Assembly: GCF_000006405.1 (NCBI RefSeq)
Contig: NW_003217134.1
Span: 34,309-77,239 of the forward strand
Direction of reading: 5' to 3'
Length of the DNA: 42,931 nt
From: Perkinsus marinus ATCC 50983
Lineage: Eukaryota; Perkinsozoa; Perkinsida; Perkinsidae
Position numbers and translations under genes: made by a program. Shown here piece after piece: positions 1 to 9,599 of the stretch; positions within the stretch are counted from its first letter, which is position 1; every line of letters starts with the position of its first letter. Below the pieces are notes generated by a model that saw nothing but the letters and a program-made list of their open reading frames with translations, was not told where the DNA came from and searched no databases.

Positions 1-872
1 CTGTACCGAAGGCGACTAGCTTCTTAGAATGGTCGGGTACAGAGCCGACCCCAAGGCAATCAAGATGATTGTGCTGCTTGCATGGGAGACCTGAACTTAT
101 TCTGCATCATGCAAAACGGCCACATGAACTTCGCGATGGTGTCTACAATACCAGAGGATTGGATAGGGCTCCACACGGTTTTTTATCGTCAGCTACATTT
201 TTGAAGTTGTACTCTTGTTGTCGTCCGGCTGGATAACCCCTCAGCATGTGAATGACGAAGATCTGAAGGCAACAGTCGGCCTCGCTCAGTAAATGAGGCG
301 ATCATTTTCGATCAAAGAAGCATGGAGAGGAAATCACCGTCCTTCCTGTTCATTCAAGGAACTTTTGTCATTGGGTGTCTAGGGAGTTACAGATATGAGA
401 TGTATTCACTCCTCGATTTTCTACAAAGATCATCGTGCAAGACAATACGTTTAATTCGCCTCTCTTACTACGGGGGCAAAATGGCACACGGAGCTGCAGA
501 ACGTTCATGGCAAATAATTTGCTCCAAAACGCATGGATTATCACATAGCCCTCCGCATGTGGCGGTGGCGGTCTTGGTGATTGTCATCATCCACGATGAA
601 TGCGGATGGGTCCTCTGTGGAGCTCGATATTGCTCAAACTTCATGTTCATGATTTCTTCTTCGACTACACAGTTCTTAGTAAATATTTGAGTGAACGCTT
701 GCTGGTGCAGTGCTGTGTTTTTATTCTTCATCTGTTGAAGACTTATTTTTATCGGAAACTTCGTAAATTTATTCCCGATGGCACGGCCCGGAATGAAATT
801 GCGAGAATTCAGAATTGGATCGAATGAGACTATGCAGATTATGATTGGGGATTTTTTCCTCTGTCACGTCAG
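1..872. other. No gene recognised
   Basis: Several short open frames occur on both strands, but none shows a domain, a plausible splice chain or a recognisable protein. A pyrimidine-rich acceptor ending in cag at 870-872 suggests that an upstream exon of the neighbouring gene lies somewhere in this stretch. I could not locate it. Confidence 0.4.
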
Positions 873-3193
873 GTCTATCTCTCACTGGTGTCAACTCCAC
901 AGTAGTTCGCCTTACAGCTGTTGAAGTGACAGCAAGGATGTTGCATGGTGAGTGTTGGGGAAATGCATCGCTATTTTCCATGCTCAGGAGAAACCCCATC
1001 TGATGCAATGCAGGGTGGTTTCGATGATATCCAGCAGGCGTATCTGGATACAGCGGAGCTCCCTGGGCCGGCCTCTGAGGAACGCGCGACGGCTGAAAAT
1101 GTCATCACGAAGGTAAGTTTGGTGCTTTGAGAAAATCGCAATTTATGAATGAACTAGGTGACGTTCGTATGGAATTTTTTATCAGAAAATATTTTATGGA
1201 AAAGACAAAATTTTTCTCATATTTTTTGTCCATGTAAAGTATTCTTACAGGCTTTGAATGGATGCGGATTTTTTTTGCCAGAAACGGTTTAAATTTGTTA
1301 TTCATTTCAGTTGCCTGTATTTTCGTCGTCTGTTTCAATAGTGGCGAAGACGAACGCATCAATAGCGACTGAGCTGGAAGATTTTCTGCTCGGTCTCGAA
1401 AGAGATGCTGTAGCTGAGAAAGTGTCCCGCGGAGTGAGTACTAGTTGTCGTCTCTCTGGAGTGTTAAATTAACCTTGTACTGCCATTTTGATGTACAAAT
1501 GCGAGCGTTTTATGAAATTGCTCTACAGAATCATGTAGAGCAAGTTTGCTTTACATCACAGCGCTAGTTGTAGAATTTTCACACCGGAAAAATTTCATGT
1601 CAGGGGGTATTGTGATTCCATGTATTTTGAATAAATAATATTTATTCCATTTATCAAGCACTTCACGTGAGGTGGTTCATATATCTTCACCTGATGCATT
1701 TTTACGGGTGAAATCAGTGGAAGACAACGAGAGACATGTATTGTTTTTCTCATTGTGAACACCGCGTACACTGGAGTTTCACCCGTTTTACGTGAAGTGG
1801 CGTATTACTCGGTGAGAAACGCGATATTCGCGGCCTGTAGTAGTCGTGAAATATGTTTTTCGCTAGTGTTTTCCATATCACGGGTGAAACTCCACTGTAG
1901 TGTGATTTGCCATTCTACATAATGTAGGCGAAAGCCACGATGGCCAATAGATTTGAACTTCAAATTTTGAAGTGTCGTTGAATATCAATCCTCTGAGGCA
2001 CTCTTTTTGGTTGATGAGAAAATGAACGAAGACTAACTTACTCGATTTCGAAGTTCCCTCACGAGCCGAGTTTTGATATGAGTTTTCTTGTAGGGTATCA
2101 TAAACATTTCAAGTAGTGACGACTGTTTCGGCGTCTACATGTCGTACATTGATGCGGACCTGCCTATCTTCCCGGTCCTCTTTGATCCGCTATCGAGAGA
2201 CAACCGACCAGCAGCGAGCTGTTTGTATTTTGATTCGGTGAGAATCGGCATCTTGCTCATCTTGCATTTTCTCAACGCAATTTTTCAGAGTGTGGATTTG
2301 GCGGCTTATATGGGAGAAGTAGTTAAAAAGTTATCAGCAGCAAATTTCAATCCTGTGTACCCTGTGGAGGTAAGATTTGCGGAAAAATTCGGAAAAGTTT
2401 TCGGAAATTTTTCTATTCTAGTTGCTAACTTTGAGACCTGCTGATACCGCCGGCTCGAATTCGCAGTATGTGGTGAGCTGCGATGATTTAATAGAAGCTC
2501 TGGGGTGGCCTCGACCGGAAACGCCAGTTGAGAGAAATGAACATGAAGTTGGCAGTTTTGAGCGGAGCGAAGTTGATATTGATGAAATTGTGGCTGAAAC
2601 TTCAGTGAAAAATGAAAAGATTCAGTCGGTGACAACTACGGCGAGTAAAATGGAAGAGGAGCAACAGCTTGGCTCGGTTGGGGGAAAAGCTGTGCGTCTT
2701 GATGGAATCAGCGGAGACCGGTAAGTTATTATTCTCGCTTATTCCAAATCGTGTTGGACCTCAAAAAAGTCGTCGATATTCATTAGTTGCCGAACTCATC
2801 AGCGGAATAAGAAACGGGTGGATCTCGATACGAATTGCGAATACCGTGATTTATAAATTCTTTATAGGACACACGTTCCAGTCGCTCGAGTGTGTTCGTT
2901 TTTGATGTTTTTCTTCGTCTGGATTAGTTTCGTTTTGATGTGTTTTGCCAAGTATTTTCATATCGCGCTCTGGAATATGAGGAATTGTAGGAACTGCAGT
3001 ATGTTTCCATATCTGATTTCATGAGGTTTTCTATCTCAGGGATCTCCCAGCAGAAGAGCTGCCAGAGTTCGAGCCTGTTATTGAGGGAAACGAAAACAAC
3101 CAATTTTGTGGCTTTTGTGGTTTCGATTGGCAAGGAGAATTATTGTCATTGCGAAACAAATTCTTCGGTGCTGGAGAGCAGTGGTTCGTATAA
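873..3193 (+). CDS. Seven-exon gene of unknown function ('gene A')
   Basis: I do not recognise this protein. A consistent chain of GT-AG exons can be read: 873-947, 988-1112, 1311-1433, 2094-2237, 2289-2369, 2422-2720 and 3040-3193, ending in TAA. All phases agree at every junction. Introns are as short as 40 nt (948-987), and the 660-nt third intron holds an inverted-repeat element. The start is unresolved: ATG at 938 is usable, but the frame stays open back to a good acceptor at 872, so an upstream exon is likely. The middle (exons 4-6) is a compact block containing the motifs LPIFPVLFDPLSRDN and DDLIEALGWPRPETPVE. It is followed by an acidic, low-complexity stretch and a C-terminal exon with a CGFCGF motif, possibly a metal or redox pair. 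Exons 4-6 are duplicated at 6.32-6.75 kb. I see the exon chain; the function is unknown. Confidence 0.65.
1773..1893 (+). mobile_element. PIF/Harbinger-like MITE, family 1
   Basis: This is a 121-bp element with inverted ends GGAGTTTCACCC and GGGTGAAACTCC, flanked by the 3-bp duplication ACT (1770-1772 and 1894-1896). It lies in the third intron of gene A. A more decayed relative may sit just upstream at about 1655-1730. Confidence 0.75.
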
Positions 3194-3459
3194 TGAAAGC
3201 CCTTACTGTTAAGTTTACTCATTTCATTCTTCATTTCGAGATAAGTTTCCACTGGATGTACATTGTAAGTTGGAGTGTTGAGTTGTTAAGAGTGATCCAC
3301 ATCGAATCAGTTCACCGCGCAAGATGAAAAAGGCACAAAATTCGCAATTTTCGGATATTTTCTGATGATCGAAGTACTTCGGTAAGAGTAGGGGAAAATG
3401 GTCAACCACGCGTGTCAATGACACTGTAGGCGATTAATGATAATCCCTCCATAAAGTCT

Positions 3460-3914
3460 AGGATGAGAAGATGATTGATCAGTCGGAGGCCAGTCAGTAT
3501 GATGGCGAGTACATCCAACAGGATGCCAACTACAGCACTCCTGTCGCTGCCAGGGATATGTTCTGGGGAATCACCGTGTCCGACATTATGGCAGAGTTAG
3601 CCGAAGGAGGTGCCTCCGACGATAAGGTCCCTATGTGGCTCGCTGACTGTGAGACTAACGGCTTGGATGAGTGTGTGAACAACATGGCTGGGAGCTCGGG
3701 GATGATTGATTGTGCTGATGCTTACAGACATCTCGATGATGATGAAATCGAATATGGGGATGCGCTATCCGTGGATTACTATGATGATCGTATCAAGATC
3801 GTAAAAGAGCAACTCGCAAAGGGTGGGGTCCGTTTTGCTTGGATCATGAACCACGCTTTCCCCGAAAACATCACCGTCCCAACTACTAGTTATTCGAACT
3901 TCCACTACTACTAG
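3460..3914 (+). pseudogene. S1/P1 nuclease fragment (C-terminal half), inverted
   Basis: The plus strand encodes a nuclease C-terminal half beginning at the family's WD-x-KMIDQ segment, just after the last zinc ligands. It continues through YIQQDANYSTP, the Cys-containing ADCETNGLDEC region and RIKIVKEQLAKGGVRFAW to a Thr/Ser-rich linker, where it stops. The N-terminal half with the catalytic site is absent, and there is no signal peptide or Cys-rich tail. The Trp codon expected before the first Asp is a TAG. The piece lies tail-to-tail with the intact nuclease at 4374-5429 and resembles a different paralogue from it. It is followed by an ACT/AGT-rich simple sequence (3880-3970). I infer a dead remnant of an inverted family member. 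Confidence 0.8.
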
Positions 3915-4373
3915 CTCTATTACTACTAGTTCTACTTCAACTGGTTTCACTACTACTAGTTGTATTGTTACTACTGGCTTTACTAGTGTCGTGTGGGACC
4001 ATAGTGGAAAGATAAGTCGAAGGGGAATCGATCAAGGAGATAAACATGCCCGAGCAGTTCATTCTTGGCGTCGAAGCCTCTCAGCATATTGGTGAATAGC
4101 TCGATTGAAGTGAATATTTGCGCCAAAATAGGAATTTGAGTTCTTTTTGCTTTTTCATTGTTCACATAGCATGAAAAACACAGGTCATTGATCTATCATT
4201 ATGTATCTCTTATAACTCGACAGTTCGACATCATGTCTGCTATCATAGAAAATCTGCCCACCGAGAGGACCTACATTCGAAACAAACAGTACGTATAAGA
4301 CACAAATATAGAACACAACGATAAACACGTCTTCGCGACTGGCAGTCGCCGACTGCGAATCCACATAAATCAC

Positions 4374-5429
4374 CTAGCACGAGCACGGAACATTGCTGCC
4401 GAAACAAACAGGAATAGTCTGCCAATACTTGCAGTATGAGCCGGGATAACTGAGCTCGCACTTCTTATCAGCCTCAGTACAATCAGTAGGAGTAGACGTG
4501 GTGGTAACAGGAGTATCCTCGGGAAAGGCGTTGTTCATCACCCAAGCGAAGCGAACAATTGCTTTAGCAAGTTGTTCCTTAACAATCTCAATACGTTCGT
4601 TATAGTATTCCATGGGCAAAACATCTCCATCCTCGATCTCATCACCATTCGTATGCCTGTAAGCCACAGAACAGGCAACAGCAGCAGTCTCAACAGCCAT
4701 ATCATTGACACATACATCAAGACCGTTCTTCTCGCAGTCCTCGAGCCACCCAGGAATCTTGTCGTGGAAAGCACCGCCCTCAACAAGTTCCGCTCGGACA
4801 TCGGCTTCAGTGAGGGTCCAGAACATGTCTCTGTCGGCCGGTGGAGTGCTGTAGTTGAAGTTCTGTTGGATGTAGCCCGGGCCGAACTCACTACCCTCGA
4901 GTTGGTCGATCATCTTTGAATCCCATACGGAGTGCAAATTACCGTTCTCGAAGTCGGCAAACTTCATATTCACATGTATCAAGTTACCACCAACATCTTC
5001 AGCTCTGCCAAGATGTAGCGGCTGGTGAATGTCGCCCATGAAATGCATGAGGAAAATGAAGGCTTCTTGACGTTGCTCTTGAGGAAGGCTGATATTCGCA
5101 ACTTGACGGGTGAAGTTTTTGATAGCACCAACAACGCAGTAGTCATCCTTGCAGTCACGGGAATAGACGAAGTTGCACTTGTCATCAGTATCAGCGTAAT
5201 GTAGACCAGCAGACCATTCCCACTCGGCTGCGTGGGGACCATGGAGAACACTATCAGGGAGACTCGAGTAGTCAGCAATCCTCACATCTTTTCCCATGAG
5301 CTCAATAACAGTCTTGTTGGCATTACTATTGAAGTAGTCCTTAGCTGCATCGACTATAGCAGCGTGACCGTCTCTATCCCAGGCGAGGGCACCAGGAAGT
5401 ACAAGAGCACTAAGAATGACTCTGTTCAT
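4374..5429 (-). CDS. Secreted S1/P1-type zinc nuclease 1, with Cys-rich tail
   Basis: This is a 351-residue single-exon protein. A 16-residue signal peptide ends ALA, leaving Trp17 as the mature N-terminus, as in P1 nuclease. Family zinc-site residues can be placed at W17, H22, D59, H77 (LHYAD), H129 and D133 (HFMGD), H139 (HQPLH), and H166 and D170 (NLHSVWD). Known members use three Zn ions to cut single-stranded DNA and RNA and to remove 3' phosphates. After the catalytic domain comes a short Thr-rich linker, then a tail with six cysteines (motifs GSYCKYW, PVCFGS, PCSC). The family's W-G-x-x-G-H start is W-D-R-D-G-H here. It is about 97% like nuclease 2 by eye and comes from the same duplicated segment. 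Enzyme class is well supported; the biological role (nucleic-acid scavenging or host-facing) is not shown. Confidence 0.93.
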   Translation of the reverse strand: MNRVILSALVLPGALAWDRDGHAAIVDAAKDYFNSNANKTVIELMGKDVRIADYSSLPDSVLHGPHAAEWEWSAGLHYADTDDKCNFVYSRDCKDDYCVVGAIKNFTRQVANISLPQEQRQEAFIFLMHFMGDIHQPLHLGRAEDVGGNLIHVNMKFADFENGNLHSVWDSKMIDQLEGSEFGPGYIQQNFNYSTPPADRDMFWTLTEADVRAELVEGGAFHDKIPGWLEDCEKNGLDVCVNDMAVETAAVACSVAYRHTNGDEIEDGDVLPMEYYNERIEIVKEQLAKAIVRFAWVMNNAFPEDTPVTTTSTPTDCTEADKKCELSYPGSYCKYWQTIPVCFGSNVPCSC

Positions 5430-6019
5430 GATGGTGTCTCTGGTACGAAGGAAAAGAGCGCTGCCACTGTCCCTTTATCCTTATTCCTGCAACTAATTCT
5501 TTCCCTTCTGCCACAATTTTCCCTCTGCTGCCACAAAAAAATTCTCGCTCGCCACAATTTCGCGCCTACGCCTTAGCAACGAACTACGAGAGAAACAGAC
5601 TATCAGGGACCTATTCGAGCTGGTACGAGTCACTCAGAGCTCCAAATAGTTTGCAGGTTGGCTCCACGTGCGCCAGATCGAGAATCGCCCTACACCTTAG
5701 GATCGTCGCCGTGAGAGGATAAATTATCGCTCGATGCATCTACGTGGCAAGAAGCAGAGTGAAGAATGAAGATTTTCCATCAGAGCTGTCTTTATGCATG
5801 TTAGTTCGAACATGTAGCTCACTGTGTTTGGGTGTTCAATGGCTTCACTCGCTTTTTCTGCGTCATGGAGCTTAAACCCTCTAGCTGTTCGAGTTCGAGT
5901 AGTAGTTAGCATCGGCCAGGGCCGCCCTCACAGGGGAGCCCGATGTGTAGACAATGGATCAAGTTATGCTATCCCATAGAGCTCGCTTCCAGTAGGTTGA
6001 GCTAGGCTTTTCTCCTAAA
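5430..6019. promoter_or_regulatory. Upstream region of nuclease 1; no gene seen
   Basis: The first 45 bases next to the start codon resemble the matching bases upstream of nuclease 2 (9600-9640); then the copies diverge. The segment must carry the promoters of nuclease 1 (leftward) and possibly of the ArfGAP-like gene (rightward). I see no clear core-promoter motif. Short frames here show no domain. Confidence 0.3.
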
Positions 6020-6748
6020 ATGTCATCGAGTAGTGCGGAACCCCATCGCGCCAGTTGTCTTCCGGAGCTCGATGACTTACTGGCAAGGCCAGGAAATCGA
6101 CATTGCGCTGGTAGAAGAGCATTGTGTGTGTCGGGCTTGATGTTTTTGTGAGAGTAGATTGCGGCCGGGACAGCCCCCGCTGGGCAAGCGTCAACTTGGG
6201 CGTCTTCCTTTGCCGCGATTGCAGCAGTATCCATAACCGTCTCGGAGTCAATGTATCCATAGTCCAGAGCCTAGTTTTGGATTCATGGCAGAACACGTAC
6301 GTAATTGGCGGCCTGAATCTTTCACCTACATTGATGCGGACCTGCCCATCTTCCCGGTCCTCTTTGATCCGCTTTCGAGAGACAACAGACCAGCAGCGAG
6401 CTGTTTGTATTTTGATTCGGTGAGAACCGGCATCTTGCTCATCTTGCATTTCCTCAACGCAATTTTTCAGAGTGTGGATTTGGCGGCTTATATGGGAGTA
6501 GTCAAGAAGTTATCAGCAGCAAATTTCAATCCTATGTACCCTGTGCAGGTAAGATTTCCGGAAAAATCGAAAAATTTCCAAAATTTCTTGGATTTTAGTT
6601 GCTCACTTTGAGACCTGCTGATACTGCAGGCTTGAATTCGCAGTATGTGGTGAGCTGCGATGATTTAATAGAAGCTCTGGGGTGGCCTCGACCGGAAACG
6701 CCAGTTGAGAAAAGCGAAAATAAGAGTGACAGTGTCCCAAAAGTTTGA
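6020..6748 (+). pseudogene. Chimeric gene: truncated ArfGAP domain joined to duplicated gene A exons
   Basis: Exon 1 (6020-6110) and exon 2 (6158 to about 6300) flank a 47-nt intron. Together they encode an ArfGAP zinc finger: CADC, 16 residues, CRDC, with PRWASVNLGVFLC and the SSIHNRLG segment and its arginine. ArfGAPs stimulate GTP hydrolysis by Arf GTPases at membranes. The domain stops after LDSWQNTYV, about halfway through its usual ~115 residues. From about 6324 the DNA matches gene A from inside its fourth exon onward, introns included: coding blocks to 6419, then 6471-6548 and 6599-6748. The gene A part stays open and has lost exactly one codon. The ArfGAP reading frame does not run into the gene A frame without an intron I could not identify. 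I infer a rearrangement product, either a dead chimera or an unusual fusion. Confidence 0.6.
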
Positions 6749-7905
6749 ATGATGAGGGATTAAGTTAATCCGATTAACACAGAGTACAAGACTTTGTGGA
6801 AGCTCATTTAACATAATAAAATTTATTAAATAAATGAATGTATAAAGGCCCCTAGCGCTAAGAATCTTAGCCTAAGAATCGCATAGGGCTAGTAAATGTC
6901 ATTTGTGTCTAAATAGAGGACGAAGAGACACAATGCACAACAACTCCTTTTGCATGAAAAATGGATGACAATCATCATAGTCATCGTACTCCCGGTAGCA
7001 ATCCTATGCAGGAGGATCGGCGTGAGCGAAATTACCACGCAGACTCTGCGTCGCAGAGCCTATGCACACAAATACACTCGTGTGTGCTGAAAATAACCAC
7101 AATAGTGATAGTCCAGCGTGGTTCAACGCTGGAGCTAGCGAGACGCTAGCAATAAGGTACACCCATGTGCTCACAGGTGTGATAATGGTGGATGCGAGCT
7201 CGACCCAGCCCTCCACTCCCTGAATGTGGAGGTAGGATACTAGAGACTGCTGACTCAACCCGGACCGGGTATGGAGTCGGGCAGCTCTCGTGTCCTACTG
7301 AACCGTGTTGTCCTCCAACTCATAGTTGGCAGCAGACACAGGCTACTGCCTGGTTGCTGGCTGTGACACAGATGGAGATCTCGCAGGTCGGAGCAGAGCC
7401 ATCCACGGTTCACACCCCTAACCTCTGCATCATGGGAATTTCCGGAGGCAGCTGGCAATAACTGAAAACCATCGCTATATAGGTCCTTTACAAACTTACT
7501 AACATCCCTAGGTAGATGGGATGATGACAGTGATGGGTTTGAATCAGAAGTCACAGTAAATGTATAAGGAATCATCAAGGTAGAAGTTTTTACAACACCG
7601 ACGTTAGAGTCAAGTCCAACAATAGGAGAGAATTAAACTTCTGAGCATAGTTCGTTTCATCAACATCATGCAGTCGTTGTGCACAATATCCTCGCACTAA
7701 ATCAAGGGGACACAAATCAATCTCATCATCATAAGGGAGAGTATAATGAAGATGAACCGCGAGTGGAAGGTATTTGGCCCAAAAACTTACATCTTCACCC
7801 TCAGCAGCTAAAGCTCCTCGCACAAAGTCAGCAATAGTACCATGAACTCGTTCAAAGTAATCGGAGTGACCGCCATTATAAGCAGGATTTATAACATGCA
7901 CAACT
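6745..7905 (-). mobile_element. Ty3/gypsy LTR-retrotransposon fossil (integrase region)
   Basis: The minus-strand sequence at about 7600-7900 resembles the C-terminal part of a Ty3/gypsy integrase core: HPAYNGG-type motif, FERVHGTIADFVRG, then an LPLAVHLHYT segment and PLDLVRGY. The rest of the interval has no match in duplicated copy 1 and is therefore probably the same insertion. No LTR pair could be recognised, and only a small part of an element remains. It is a broken fragment, inserted after or during the segmental duplication. Confidence 0.6.
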
Positions 7906-8051
7906 GAATATGGGGATGCGCTATCCATGGATAACTGTGATGATCGTATCGAGATCGTAAAAGAGCAACTCGCGAAGGGTGGTTTCCGTTTTGCCTGGAT
8001 CATGAACCACGCTTTCCCCGAAAACATCACCGTTCCGACTACTACTAGTTA
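7906..8051 (+). pseudogene. S1/P1 nuclease fragment, second copy
   Basis: This is the plus-strand equivalent of about 3750-3895. It keeps EYGDALS, RIEIVKEQLAKGG, FAWIMNHAFPENITV and the Thr/Ser linker, then a stop and ACT/AGT-rich simple sequence (8040-8125). It lost its left part where the retroelement sequence begins. Its position, tail-to-tail with nuclease 2, mirrors the 3460-3914 fragment and nuclease 1, which shows that the two loci were duplicated as one unit. Confidence 0.8.
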
Positions 8052-8540
8052 GTGGAACTAGTAGTAGTAATAGTAGAACAGTTCTACTAGAACTTCCACT
8101 ACTACTAGACTACTACTAGTTGTACTGTTACTAAGCTATTCTTGGCTTCAAAGCCTGTCAGTATATTGCTGATTACCTCGATTAAAGTGAATATTTGCGC
8201 CAAAATAGGAATTTGAGTTCTTTTTGCTTTTTTATTGTTCACATAGCATGAAAAACGCAGGTAGTTCATGCTCCCTAACTCAAAAGGTGCTGATTTCATT
8301 CATAATTTGTTTGGTCAATTAGGTTGGATCATTGAGCAAAGTGGATAAGTTCATATTAGAGCTTGTCATCGATCTATCATTATGTATCTCTTATAACTCG
8401 ACAGTTCGACATCATGTCTGCTATCATAGAAAATCTGCCCACCGAGGGGACCTACATTCGAAACAAACAGTACGTATAAGACACAAATATAGGACAAAAC
8501 GATAAACACGTCTTCGCGACTGCGAATCCACATAAATCAC

Positions 8541-9599
8541 CTAGCACGAGCAGGGAACATCGCTGCCGAAACAAACAGGAATAGTCTGCCAATACTTGCA
8601 GTATGAGCCGGGATAACTGAGCTCGCACTTCTTATCAGCCTCAGTACAGTCAGTAGGAGTAGGCGTGGTGGTAACAGGAGTATCCTCGGGAAAGGCGTTG
8701 TTCATCACCCAAGCGAAGCGAACAATTGCTTTAGCAAGTTGTTCCTTAACAATCTCAATACGTTCGTTATAGTATTCCATGGGCAGAACGTCTCCATCCT
8801 CGATCTCATCACCATTTGTATGCTTGTAAGCCACAGAACAGGCAACAGCAGCAGTCTCAACAGCCATATCATTGACACATACATCAAGACCATTCTTCTC
8901 GCAATCCTCGAGCCACCCAGGAATCTTGCCGTGGAAAGCACCGCCCTCAACAAGTTCCGCTCGGACATCGGCTTCAGTAAGGGTCCAGAACATGTCTCTG
9001 TCGGCCGGTGGAGTGCTGTAGTTGAAGTTCTGCTGGATGTAGCCCGGGCCGAACTCACTACCCTCGAGTTGATCGATCATCTTTGAATCCCATACGGAGT
9101 GCAAGTTACCGCTCTCGAAGTCAGCAAACTTCATATTCACATGGATCAAGTTACCACCAACATCTTCAGCTCTGCCAAGATGTAGCGGCTGGTGAATGTC
9201 GCCCATGAAATGCATGAGGAAAATGAAGGCCTCTTGACGTTGCTCTTGAGGAAGGCTGATATCCGCAACTTGACGGGTGAAGTTTTTGATGGCACCAACA
9301 ACGCAGTAGTCATCCTTGCAGTCACGGGAATAGACGAAGTTGCACTTGTCATCAGTATCGGCGTAATGTAGACCAGCAGACCATTCCCACTCGGCTGCGT
9401 GGGGACCATGGAGAACACTATCAGGGAGACTCGAGTAGTCAGCAATCCTCACATCTTTTCCCATGAGCTCAATAACAGTCTTGTTGGCATTACTATTGAA
9501 GTAGTCCTTAGCTGCATCGACTATAGCAGCATGACCGTCTCTGCCCCAAGCAAGAGCACCAGGAAGCACAAGGGCAGTAAGGATAAGTCTATTCATCAT
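8541..9599 (-). CDS. Secreted S1/P1-type zinc nuclease 2, with Cys-rich tail
   Basis: This is a 352-residue, intronless paralogue of nuclease 1, differing at only about a dozen residues. It starts MMNRLIL; either Met could be used, and the second aligns with nuclease 1. The signal peptide ends ALA before Trp. Unlike nuclease 1 it has the canonical W-G-R-D-G-H start. The LHYAD, HFMGDIHQPLH and NLHSVWD zinc-site motifs, the Thr-rich linker and the six-Cys tail are all intact. Such near identity implies recent duplication or gene conversion. It should be a functional secreted single-strand-preferring nuclease. Its downstream DNA (8.1-8.5 kb) matches that of nuclease 1 (3.97-4.37 kb). Confidence 0.94.
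   Translation of the reverse strand: MMNRLILTALVLPGALAWGRDGHAAIVDAAKDYFNSNANKTVIELMGKDVRIADYSSLPDSVLHGPHAAEWEWSAGLHYADTDDKCNFVYSRDCKDDYCVVGAIKNFTRQVADISLPQEQRQEAFIFLMHFMGDIHQPLHLGRAEDVGGNLIHVNMKFADFESGNLHSVWDSKMIDQLEGSEFGPGYIQQNFNYSTPPADRDMFWTLTEADVRAELVEGGAFHGKIPGWLEDCEKNGLDVCVNDMAVETAAVACSVAYKHTNGDEIEDGDVLPMEYYNERIEIVKEQLAKAIVRFAWVMNNAFPEDTPVTTTPTPTDCTEADKKCELSYPGSYCKYWQTIPVCFGSDVPCSC

Noticed and set aside
322-690. 122-codon plus-strand open frame
   Set aside because: No motif, no splice context, overlaps another frame of similar length on the minus strand.
7192-7461. Plus-strand frame in the retroelement interval
   Set aside because: No recognisable domain; the only supported signal there is the minus-strand integrase region.
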